Below are positions 1 through 10,750 of a DNA stretch of 64,000 nucleotides, piece after piece (position 1 is the first letter of the stretch; each line of letters begins with the position of its first letter). The stretch lies in the NCBI GenBank assembly GCA_024803745.1, contig JANJXV010000043.1:8736018-8800017 (forward strand), read 5' to 3'. The notes under the pieces were generated by a model. The model saw only the letters and a list, made by a program, of their open reading frames with translations. It did not search any database and had not been told where the DNA came from. Source of the DNA: Megascapheus bottae (lineage: Eukaryota > Chordata > Mammalia > Rodentia > Geomyidae). The translations under genes were made by a program, and so were the position numbers.

Positions 1-192
1 GAGAATTTTGTCACCATACTCAATGTGCATGTATGAAAGGAAGTGTGGATATTAATGTGGCAGGTGGGGGAGGGGGAGAGGGAGTATTTTGGAAGGTGTG
101 ATTGGGTTTAAGATGCGTTGTATATGTACATGAATGTCTTAAATGGAAAGTTCTGTCTACAAACAAGTGAAGAATTAATATCTCCAAAGTGA
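1..192. other. unassigned non-coding DNA
   Basis: No gene or recognisable repeat is visible here. The only open frames are short and proline/histidine-rich, without family features. Confidence 0.5.
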
Positions 193-256
193 GGCTGCAC
201 TGCTGGCTCACATCTGTGATCCTAGCTACTCAGGGTGCTGTGAGTGAAAGATCAGG
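193..256 (+). repeat. composite SINE, left-arm fragment
   Basis: The stretch resembles a 7SL/B1-like SINE left arm (GGCTCACATCTGTGATCC followed by TAGCTACTCAG). It is cut at 256, where the T-rich start of an antisense L1 begins, so the L1 probably inserted into or next to it. Confidence 0.6.
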
Positions 257-718
257 TTTTTTTTTTAATTAAAGAATTTATTAACATTGATTTTTACACC
301 ATATTTCAAATAACAAGTTTAACAAACAAATGTTCAAGTGGGAATCTCTACATACAATCACTGGGACTTAGTTTTTAGAATTTAATCAAAATTAGGCTAA
401 GGGTTTGTATGTCATAGAAACATATTAATTTATGAAATAAAACATTATTTCTATAAAGTCATAGGTTTTTATGTCTATATAGTTATGTTTATATTTCCAT
501 TACCACGTCCATAGCATTGGGTTTACAAATGTTGTGTCCTCCCTCTTCTACTCTTTGGATCTAATAGCCACATATTAGGGACACCATGTGCCTTTTATTC
601 TTTTGGTCTTCACTTGTCTCACTCAACATGATTCTCTCTAGGTTCATCCACTTCCCTGCAAATGCCATTATTTTATTCTGTCTGTTGGCTATGTAGAATT
701 CCATTGTATGTGTGTGTA

Positions 719-756
<38 letters not shown>

Positions 757-948
757 ACATTTTCTGTATCCATTCATCCGCAATAGGGTATCTGGATTGT
801 TTCCATCACCTGGCTCTTGTGAATAGTGCAGAGATAAACATAGCTGAGCAGGTGTCCTTATCATATCTTGGGTTGTGATATTCAGTATAGATGCCCAGAA
901 GTGGTATGGCAGGATCGTAGCGAAGGTCTATTTTCAGTTCTTTAAGAA
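257..948 (-). mobile_element. L1, subfamily II, antisense 3' part (first segment)
   Basis: The segment begins with a poly-T run (the A-tail in antisense) and continues into the reverse complement of an L1 3' UTR and ORF2 C-terminus. The minus strand encodes the [23 protein letters not shown] ending and MVSLICGY. It resembles 30250-31645 and differs from the more common [11 protein letters not shown] type. Homology resumes at about 8541, so this copy was split by later insertions at 949-8540. Confidence 0.8.
711..755. repeat. TG/TA microsatellite
   Basis: A short GT run followed by TA repeats lies inside the antisense L1. It adds isoleucine/tyrosine repeats to the ORF2 remnant, so it expanded after the element was inserted. 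Confidence 0.85.
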
Positions 949-1273
949 GCTAATTGAAAGGACCTCCAGGATATTGAAACAAAACCCATATAATGAATGA
1001 TTGTTGTCCTTAATGAACTATGTTGTCTCTCATCTCCATTGCTGTTGTTGGTTATCTCATATTGTTAGAGTATCTCACTTTGTTATCTGATATATTGAAT
1101 TTATTTGTATTTGGTTATTTGAAATTTGATAGTGAAGGGGGGAAAACCAAGACATGTGGGGGGTGTCGGGGGGAGGGAAATGGGTACCAAGACATGTGAA
1201 AGGGTATCAATGTATGTGAATTAATGCACCTTCTATCTGGCAAATATCATGTAACCCTTTTACTAATTACAAT
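949..1273 (+). mobile_element. L1, subfamily I, 5'-truncated 3' end
   Basis: This is only the L1 3' UTR, from TAATTGAAAGGACCTCCAGG to the ATTACAATAAAAAA terminus, as at the end of the full-length copy. It interrupts the antisense subfamily II L1. Its A-tail served as the insertion site of the full-length L1 that follows. Confidence 0.85.
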
Positions 1274-1291
1274 AAAAAAAGAATGAATAGA
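1274..1291. repeat. target-site duplication, left copy
   Basis: AAAAAAAGAATGAATAGA occurs here and again at 8515-8532, exactly bracketing the full-length L1. This is the expected footprint of target-primed reverse transcription. Confidence 0.85.
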
Positions 1292-1301
1292 GAAAAGAAG
1301 G

Positions 1302-1310
1302 AAGATGGCG
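1302..1310 (+). promoter_or_regulatory. YY1-like motif at L1 5' end
   Basis: AAGATGGCG lies about 10 bp inside the 5' end. Human L1 carries a YY1 site at the equivalent place that helps define the transcription start. The second 5'-UTR copy has AAGATGGC at 10757-10764. The motif is seen; YY1 use is inferred. Confidence 0.5.
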
Positions 1311-3011
1311 CCGAGACAATAGGGACGCTGCCTAGATTTCTCTGACAAAAAGCAGAACCAGGGAGTCCCACGAGCCAACTATCTAAAGAAATCCACAACA
1401 ACAAACTCAAAATGCAACGGAGAAGGACTCAAACCGGAAAAGAAATCCAGATAAAGCTCACATCCAACTTTCTCAAAGAATTCGGAATACGAGGACCCCT
1501 CCCCCACCTCTTCCCAAAGCCGCGGAAAGCTGCGCCAGACCAAGCCACGAAAAGCGGCTTGAGCTGGCACTGGCTCCACGCGGGGAAAGCGGGGGCGGGC
1601 ACGGGCTCTAATCCACGACAAGTGGCGGCAGTGGAGGGCACCAGGCTGGGAGCCCAACGGCTGCAGAAACCAGCACAGAACCGGGCCAGTGAACAGCAGA
1701 AGCAGCAGAACCCAGAGGCGGAACCAGAACAGCAAGCAGCAGAACCCAAACGCAGAACACAGGCGGCGGCGGAGATCCGAGGGGAGTGAAAGAAGCCTCA
1801 CCACCGTGGAGCACCCGCAGACAGATGCAGAGGCGTGAGTAATACAGCGCATCCCCAAACACATCGGGAAAGCGGACCGGGTGCCAAGCAATAGAACTTA
1901 ACTCAGAACCCAACACCCCGCCCGAGAAAGACTGGCGGGAGCAGGGGGGCAAGGAATTCAGAATCCTGTCCCACCCCTCAACAGCCCCCTCCCTCAGGCC
2001 ATTGACTGGAGACTGACAAGCGGGCGGACCTTAAGACTCAGCACCCCACCAGTGGAGGCGGAGCTGTCCCAGCTCCCACCCACCCACCAGGCTCATCACC
2101 CAGGCCACTGGATCTGGAGAGTGGAGGACTTTGGGACCCTGCATTACAAAAGTGGGTAGGGGGTGCAGGTAAATAGGAGCCAGCATCTGCCCCCCCTCAA
2201 TTCTCGAGCGGGGCATCCTCCAGCTGGGAATCCTGAGCAAGACACCACCGAGGGCCCCCCCCACAGTCACAGACTCTGACAAAGCAGTGGAAACACAGCA
2301 GGGATCTGAAGGGCCAACCAGCAGCCAAGCTCCCCTACTGAGAACCAAAAAGGCGCGGCTCCGCCCTTGGAGCCCACGTCCCCAGCTGGGCCCCGCCCCT
2401 GGGAACAGAGGGGCCTCATGCTGGTCTTGCTGAGAGCTCCTGAAACTCTCAATCCCCAGACCCTTGGCTTGGGGCGGCCCCTGGAAGCAGCACAGGAAAA
2501 CGTCCGCCAACCACGCTCAGACAGAAGCTCGCAGATCCATCCCAAGGTCCACTGTGAGGCCACTGGCTGGGCTAAGAGCTAGTCGCGCAGCAACACATAA
2601 GTTTTCTTCTAACACTTTCCAAACTTCGTACTCAAATACTCTACCTACTTACCCCCTGACCTCTCTCATTCTCTTTTTCTATCTCTGGACCTCTGCCCCT
2701 CTTTCAACCCTTATACTGCATGGATCTACACTTGATGGCTGTTGAGCAACATTGTATATCTAGGTGTTTAATCATTTTCTAGGCTCAGAGGGACTTAAAG
2801 ACAATAGAGATTGGATTGAGAGGCTTATTGTTTTGGATATAAATCACTTATCAGTGAATAATTAGACTAGTCGGTAACTGCACAAAAAGAAAGAGTGATA
2901 ACACCAATCAAAACTTGTGAACATCTAGAGTCTGCCAGCTACAGAGGTCTAGGTTGGTTATATCTGAAAAACTACAATCGTGTTTAGTATTAATCTTGCT
3001 CCCATTTTCAA

Positions 3012-4208
3012 ATGGGCAGAACAAGAAACTCAAGAAAAATGTCAAATCAACAAACAACATCTCCCACCTCCCCCACCCAATGTAAACAGCCCATGGAACA
3101 CTCATTGGCAAACCTAGAGGAGAGCCTTGCAAGTGCTGTACAAATGCAATTAATAAACATCATTAATGAAAACTGTGAAAATATAAAGAAAGAGATAAGG
3201 GAGGAAGCCATAGCTGAACAAGAGGAAACCATAAACAAGGTGATAAGTAAAAAAGAAGAAGCCATAAAGGAGGCCATAATAAAGGCTGTTCAAAGAAAGA
3301 TGGATGAATTCATAGAATCCACAAATAAAAAGGTGACCCAGCTCCAGCATATGTTCAAAGAAAATAAAGCTAGTGAGCTAACCACTCAAATGGAAATCAA
3401 GGAGCTAAAGAAATCCATACATGATCTAAAAGAAGAGATGCAAGGCATCAAAAATGAGCAATTAGTAGCAAGGGAGATGAAAAATAAAGTAGATAGCTTT
3501 GATAGCAGGTTAGACAATGCAGAGCAGAGAATTTCCGGGGCTGAAGATAATTTAGTTATTATAGAGAAAGAACAGAAAATGAGTCAATCCAAATCTAGGA
3601 AAAATGAGAGAGCGCTTCAGGAGGTCCAAGATACAATTAGGAAGCCTAATTTAAGGCTAATTGGTATTGAGGAGGGCATGGAGAAAGAGGTCAATGGTAT
3701 GGGAAATATACTTCAGGGAATCATCTCAGAGAATTTCCCAAATATCCAGAAGGGCAGACCCATCCAGATACAAGAAGCTTTTAGAACCCCAAACAGACCT
3801 GACCAGAAAAGAACATCTCACCGCCACATCGTAATCTGAACTGGATCAGTAGAAACCAAAAAAAGGACCCTAAAGACAGCCAGGGAAAAGGGTTCAGTAA
3901 TCTATACAGGAAAACCAATCAGAATAAACCCAGATTACTCAGCAGAGACCATGCAAGCAAGAAGTGACTGGAAGCATATATGTCATGCCCTTAAGTCAAA
4001 TAACTACCAACGAAGAATAATGTACCCAGCTAAGCTCTCATTCATAACTGAGGGAACAATAAAAACATTCCATTCCAGGGAAAAGCGGCAACAATATGTC
4101 GCAACAAAACCAACACTACAGAGAATTCTGAAAGATGTTCTATACATAGAAAACCAAAATAAATGCAATCTAGGGAAAGAAATGGCACCTAAACAGCATA
4201 CCATCTAA
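3012..4208 (+). pseudogene. L1 ORF1 (RNA-binding chaperone), one nonsense mutation
   Basis: ORF1p trimerises on L1 RNA and forms the retrotransposition RNP. The ATG at 3012 begins MGRTRNSRKMS. A long charged coiled coil (about residues 45-190) precedes the RRM-like part (about 210-300) and the C-terminal domain (YPAKLSFITEG near residue 345). The frame is about 398 codons, close to the mammalian ORF1 norm, but a TGA at 3837-3839 cuts it at 275 residues. The same frame stays open afterwards to 4208. The stop may be a CGA-to-TGA transition (inference). The truncation removes most of the RNA-binding half. Confidence 0.85.
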
Positions 4209-4250
4209 GGACCACAAGAACTGTAAAGGCCCAAATAAAAGCATTTAAAA

Positions 4251-7200
4251 ATGGTAGGACCTAATAAATATCTCTCAATCCTAACTCTCAATATCAATGG
4301 ACTCAATTCTCCAATTAAACGGCATAGGCTGTCTAGTTGGATCAAAAAGCAAGAGCCATCGTTCTGCTGTCTTCAAGAGACACATCTTACCCAAAAAAAC
4401 AAGCATCTTTTGAAAGTGAGAGGTTGGAATAAGCTCTATCAAGTTAACGGCCCCCATAAACAAGCTGGAATTGCCATCCTCATATCAGATAAAATAGACT
4501 TCAAACCAAAATTAGTAAGAAAAGACAAAGAAGGTTACTACATACTACTAAAGGGATCTTTCCTCCAGGAAGACATAACGATCCTAAATATTTACACACC
4601 CAATCCCGGAGCTCCAAACTTCATCAAGCAAACTTTACTTACACTGAAACCATACATAGATCGAAATACAGTGATTGTTGGTGACTTTAACACACTACTT
4701 TCACCTATGGACAGATCCACAATGCAAAAACTCAACAGAGAAACCTTAGAACTGAACAACTATATAGAACACCTAGATCTAACAGACATCTGCAGAATAT
4801 TCCACCCAGCAACAACACAATATACGTTTTTCTCAGCAGCACATGGAACATTTTCCAAAATAGATCACATGTTAGGCCATAAAACAAACCTGGACAGATT
4901 CAGAAACACAGAAATTATTCCATGCACACTCTCAGACCACAAAGGCATCAAACTGGAACTGAACACACATCTCCACCAACGAAAACCCTGTGACTCATGG
5001 AGACTGAACCACACATTGTTGAATCACCAATGGGTCATCGAAGAGATCAGAACCGAAATCCAACAGTTTATGAAATTTAACAGTAAGGAGCACACAAAAT
5101 ACCAACTCCTTTGGGACACAGCAAAGGCAGTACTCAGAGGAAAATTTATAGCGCTGAGTGCCTACAACAAAAAGTTGGAAAAATTGCAAACCAACAAGTT
5201 AATGTCTCACCTTAAGCTCCTGGAAAAAGAGCAACAAACCAACCCTAATCCCAGTAGAAGAAAGCAAATAATTAAAATCAAAGCAGAATTAAATGATTTG
5301 GAATCCAAAAAAACTATAGAAAGAATCAACAAAACAAGGAGTTGGTTCTTTGAAAGAATTAACAAAATTGACAAGCCCTTATCAAATCTTACCAAAAAAA
5401 GAAGAGAGCATATCGAAATAAACAAAATCGCAGATGAAAATGGTAATATCACGACAGAAATTACCAAGATCCAGAATATCATGAGGCAATACTTCCCAAA
5501 CCTTTATGCCAACAAATTTGAGAATCTAGATGAAATCGATGAATTCCTAGCCAATATTAACATACCCACACTGAACCAAGAAGAACTAAGCCAACTCAAC
5601 AGGCCTATTTGAAGCTCTGAAATCGAAATGGCAATTAGAGAATTTCCACCTAAGAAAAGCCCAGGGCCAGATGGATTCACAGCTGAATTCTATAAGGTCT
5701 TCAAAGCAGAGCACACACCAATATTCCTCAAGCTCTTCAACGAAATTGAAAATGAAGGTTCCTTACCAAACTCATTCTATGAAGCCAGTATAACCCTCAT
5801 CCCCAAACCAGACAGAGATTCATCAAAGAAAGAGAACTATAGACCTATATCTTTGATGAACATCGATGCAAAACTTCTCAACAAAATACGGGCCAACCGT
5901 CTACAACAACTCATCAAAAATATTATACACTATGATCAAACTGGATTCATCACAGGGAGGCAAAGCGGGTTCAACATACTCAAATCATTTAATATAATTC
6001 AACACATCAACAGGAGCAAGGACAAAAATCACATGATTGTCTCAATAGACGCGGCAAAGGCATTTGACAAGATCCAACACCCCTTTATGTTAAAAGCTCT
6101 GGAGAAACTAGGAATCCATGGAACATTCCTCAAAGTAATAAAGGCTGTGTATGACAAACCTACTGCTAGTATTACACTTAATGCTGAAAATCTAAAGCCA
6201 TTCCCTCTAAAATCAGGAACGAGACAAGGATGCCCACTCTCTCTACTACTCTTTAACATAGTACTAGAATTCCTAGCCAGTGCAATAAGGCAAGAAGCAA
6301 GCAAAAAGGGGATCCAAGTAGGGAAAGAGGAAATAAAACTATCCCTCTTTGCAGATGACATGATTCTGTATTTAAAGAATCCTATAGACTCTACTCCCAA
6401 GCTCCTTGAGCTGATTCAAAGCTTTGGAAGAGTAGCAGGCTATAAAATCAACCCTCAAAAATCAACTGCCTTCCTTTATGCCAACAGTGAGAGGAACGAG
6501 GCAATAATCAGGAAAGAAACTCCTTTCACAATAGCCCTACAGAAAATAAAGTACCTAGGTATTAGCTTAACTAAGAATGTAATGGACCTTTTTGACGAAA
6601 ACTTTAAAACCCTAAAAAAGGAAATTAAAGCAGAACTAAGGAAATGGAAAAACCTCCCATGCTCCTGGATTGGAAGAATCAACATTGTGAAAATGACAAT
6701 CTTGCCAAGAGCAATCTACAAATTCAATGCAATACCCATCAACATCCCAATGTCATTCTTTAAAGAAATAGAAGAGGCAATCCAAAATTTCATATGGAAT
6801 AATAAAAGACCCCGTATAGCAAAAACACTTCTTAGCAGAAAGAACAGCGCTGGAGGAATTTCAATTCCAAACTTTAGACTCTATTACAGAGCTATAATTC
6901 TCAAAACAGCTTGGTACTGGCACAGGAACAGGCCTGAAGACCAACGGAATAGAACTGAGGACCCAGATATTAAACCACAGACCTATGGCCACCTAATCTT
7001 TGACAAGGGAGCCAAAAAAATAGAATGGAAGAAAGACAGCCTCTTCAACAAGTTGTGCTGGCAGAACTGGTTAAGCACCTGCAGAAAACTAAAGCTGGAT
7101 CCTTCTTTGTCACCTTGCACTAGAATTAACTCCAAATGGATCAAAGACCTGGAGGTAAAAGCTGACACACTGAAAACTCTACAGGAAGGAATAGGAGATA

Positions 7201-8093
7201 CACTAAGCCTCCTTGGCACAGGTGAAACTTTCTTAATAAGGACCAAGAATCACAACAAATCAGAGAAAGGCTGGATAAGTGGGACTGCATTAAACTGCAG
7301 AGCTTTTGTACGTCAAAGGACATAGCTAGTAACCTAATCAGGAAGCCTACAGAGTGGGAGATGTTCACCAACCAAACAACGGACAAAGGCCTCATATCTA
7401 AAATATATCAACAACTCATAAAATTGAATCACTCCAAAACTAACCTCCAAAGTAACAACCATCCCATTAAAAAAATGGGCCAAAGACTTAAAGATAGTCT
7501 TCTCTGAAGAAGAAACAAAAATGGCCTATAGACACATGAAGAAATGCTCAACATCTCTGGTCATAAAAGAAATGCAAATCAAAACAACTCTAAGATTCCA
7601 ACTCACTCCAGCTAGAATGGCCAGGATCAAGAAAACGAATGACAACAGATGCTGTAGGGGATGTGGCCAGCAGGGATCACTACTACTCTGTTGGTGGGAG
7701 TGCAAACTCATTCAACCACTATGGAAAGCACTGTGGCAGTGCCTCAAAAGGCTAAACATAGAACTCCCCTGTGACCCAGGAATTCCACTACTTGGCATTT
7801 ACCCAACCACCCAGAAACAAGAACATACTAAACCCACTAGCACAACCATGTTCATTGCAGCACTATTCACCATAGCAAAGATATGGAACCAACCTAGATG
7901 TCCCTCAGTTGATGAGTGGATCAACAAGTTGTGGTATTTGTACACAATGGAATTCTATGCTGCTGTCAGAAAGAATGACATCGCTCCTTTTGTTAGGAAA
8001 TGGAAAGACTTAGAAAAAATCATATTAAGTGAAGTAAGCCAGACTCAAAGGAACTTAGGCTCAATGGTTTCCCTCATTCATCATAATCAGTAG
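4251..8093 (+). pseudogene. L1 ORF2 (endonuclease/reverse transcriptase), broken
   Basis: ORF2p nicks DNA and reverse-transcribes L1 RNA at the nick. The AP-type endonuclease comes first, with CLQETHL, the GDFN motif and SDH. The RT domain shows [12 protein letters not shown], and a cysteine-rich C-terminus follows near 7650. Total length is about 1,280 codons, typical of ORF2. Lesions: TGA at 5610-5612 (a serine codon in the copy at 26382), loss of one base near 7223, and one extra A in the run 7469-7475, which restores the frame. The C-terminal zinc-knuckle histidine is leucine here, whereas the copies at 28450 and 32720 retain histidine. Confidence 0.88.
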
Positions 8094-8514
8094 AAACCTT
8101 GGGATCTACTAGCAGAGATTTGCAATAGAGCAAAATCTTGATACATAAGGACATATAATGTGAAGCTAATTGAAAGGACCTCCAGGATAGTGAAACAAAA
8201 GCCATATAATGAATGATTGTTGTCCTTAATGTAGTATGTTGTCTCTCATCTCCTTTGCTGTCCCTTGGTTATCTCATATTGGTATAGTATCTCACCTTGT
8301 TATCTGATTTATTGAATTTATTTGTATTTGGATATGTGAAATTTGATAGGGAAGGGGGGTAAACCAAGACGGGTGGGGGGTGTGGGGGGAGGGGGATACG
8401 GGTACTAAGACATGTGAAAGGGTATCAATGTATGTGAATTAATGCACCTTCTATCTGGCAAATATCATGTAACCCTTTTCCTAATTACAATAAAAAAAGA
8501 ACTTGGGAAATTAA

Positions 8515-8532
8515 AAAAAAAGAATGAATAGA
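8515..8532. repeat. target-site duplication, right copy
   Basis: An exact copy of the 18 bases at 1274-1291, directly after the tail of the full-length L1. Confidence 0.85.
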
Positions 8533-8540
8533 ATAAAAAA

Positions 8541-8985
8541 AATAAACTTCCACACTACTTTCCAGAGTGGCTGAACTAGTTAACAATCCCACCAGCAGTG
8601 CAGTAGGGTTCCTTTTTGTCCACAACCCCGCCAGCAACTGTCATTGTCTGAGTACAAAATCTTGGTCATTCTTTTTGTGGTAAGGGGGTATCGTAAGGTT
8701 GTTTTTATATGCATTTCCTTTATGACAACAGATGATTAACATTTTATCATATGCTTTTCTGCATTTTAATCTCTTCTTCTGAGAAGTTTCTCTTTACTTC
8801 CCTTGCCAATGTGGTGAATGGTTTGTGGGGTTTGGGGAGGATTCGTTTCTTGAGTTCCCGGTAGATAATGGATATTAAGCATTTGTCAATTGTATTATTT
8901 GTAAATATCTTTTCCCAGTTGGTTGGCTATCTCTCTTCTTTTACGACTATACTTTTATCTGTACAGAAACTTTTATTTTTTATTT
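8541..8985 (-). mobile_element. L1, subfamily II, antisense (second segment)
   Basis: The segment resumes the L1 interrupted at 948. The order matches the uninterrupted relative at 30840-31275 (CCTCCACACTGC then CAGAGTGGCTGAACTAG). It is cut at about 8985 by the T-rich end of another antisense L1. Confidence 0.8.
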
Positions 8986-8989
8986 GCAC

Positions 8990-10747
8990 TCTTTTTTTCC
9001 ATATATTTTTATTGTAATTAATAGAAGGATTACATAACATCCACCAGATGGAAGGTGCATTACTTCACATACATTGATACCCTTTCTCATGTCTTGGTCC
9101 CCATTTCCCTCCCCTACCCACCCCACCTCATTTTGTTTTCCCCCCTTTCCTATCCAATTTCAAATAACCAAATACGCATATACCAATATATGAGATAACA
9201 AAGTGAAATACTATAACAATATGAGATAACCAAGGGACAGCAAAAGAGATGAGAGATAACATAGTACATTAAGGATAACAATCACTCATTATATGGCTTT
9301 TCTTTCTATATCCTGGAAGTTCTTTCATTTAGTGTCATCCTATATGAGCTTATGTATCTAGGTTTTACTCTATTGTAAATCTCTGCTAGGAGAGCCCAAG
9401 GTTTCTACTGATTATGACAAACAAGGGAAACCATTGAGCCTATGTTCCTTTCAGTCTGGCTTACTTCACTTAATACGATTTTTTCCAAGTCGTTCCATTG
9501 CCTTACAAATGGGGCGATGTTATTCTTTCTGACAGCAGCATAGAATTCCATTGTGTATAAATACCACATCTTGTTGATCCACTCATCAACTGAAGGGCAT
9601 CTGGGTTGGTTCCATATCTTTGCTACGGTAAATAGTGCGGCAATGAACATCGTTGTGCCAAGTATTGGAATTGCTGGGTCATAGGGGAGCTCTATGTTTA
9701 GTCTTTTGAGGAACTGCCATACTGCTTTCCATAGTGGTTGAGGGAGTTTGCACTCCCACCAACAGTGTAGTAGTGATCGCTCCTGGCCACATCCCCTCCA
9801 GTATCTGTTATTAATCATTTTCCTGATCCTGGCCATTCTAACTGGAGTGAGGTGGAATCTTAGTGTTGTTTTGAATTGCATTTCTTTTATGACCAGAGAT
9901 GTTGAGCATTTTTTCATGTGTATAGGCCATTTTTGTTTCTTGTTCAGGAAGACTCTCTTTAAGACTTTGGCCCATCTTTTGATGGGATGGTTGATTCTTT
10001 GGAGATTAGTTTTGGAGTGATTCAATTTTTTGAGCTGTTCATATATTTTAGATATGAGGCCTTTGTCTGTTGTATGGTTAGCAAAGATCTTCTCTCACTC
10101 TATAGGCTTCATAATTAATTTACCAGCTATGTCCTTTGCCATACAGAAGCTCTGCAGTTTAATGCAGTCCCACTTATCCAGCCTTTCTCTGATTTGTTGA
10201 GTTTCTTGGTCCTTATTAACAAATTTTGGACCTGTGCCTAGGAGGCCTAGTGTGTCTCAAATTCCTTCCTATAAAGTTTTCAGTGTGTCAGAGTTTACCT
10301 AGAGGACTTTGATCCATTTGGAATTAATTCTACTGCAGGGTGACAAATAAGGATGCAACTTTAGATTTCTGCAGGTGCTTAACCAGTTCTGCCAGCACCA
10401 CTTATTGAAGAGGCTGTATTTCTTTCATTCTATTTTTTTGGCTCCCTTGTCCAAGATTAGGTGGCCATAGCTCTGTGGTTTAATATCTGTGTCCTCAGTT
10501 CTATTTCATTGGTCCGTAGGCCTGTTCTTGTGCCAGTACCAAGCTGTTTTGATAATTATTGCTCTGTAATGGAGTCTAAACTTTGGAAGTGAAATTCCTC
10601 CAGCGCTGTTCTTTCTGCTAAGAAGAATTTTTGCTATACAGGGTCTTTTATTATTCCATACGAAATTTGGATTGCCTCTTCTATTTCTTTAAAGAGTAAC
10701 ATTGGGCTATTGATGGGTATTGCCCTTGGCAAGATTCTCATTTTCAA
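8990..10747 (-). mobile_element. L1, subfamily I, antisense, 5'-truncated
   Basis: The segment begins with the reverse complement of the ATTACAATAAAAA end and runs back through the 3' UTR into the ORF2 RT/C-terminal region. The minus strand at 9405-10025 still encodes about 200 residues, including [20 protein letters not shown]. It ends abruptly at 10747, against the 5' end of a sense L1, giving a head-to-head pair. Confidence 0.85.
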
Positions 10748-10750
10748 AAC

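Larger units (their letters stand above)
1292..8514 (+). mobile_element. full-length L1 retrotransposon, subfamily I
   Basis: This 7.2-kb element has a GC-rich 5' UTR of about 1.7 kb, ORF1 (3012-4208), a 42-bp spacer, ORF2 (4251-8093), a 3' UTR with a G-rich tract near 8356-8397, and an A-rich tail. Full length and an intact 18-bp duplication point to a fairly recent insertion. It cannot act autonomously, because ORF1 has one in-frame stop and ORF2 has one stop plus two frameshifts. Confidence 0.93.

Noticed and set aside
1412..1789. A 125-codon plus-strand frame in the L1 5' UTR as a gene
   Set aside because: It is GC-rich UTR sequence, glutamine/arginine-biased, and not conserved in frame in the second 5' UTR copy at 10751.
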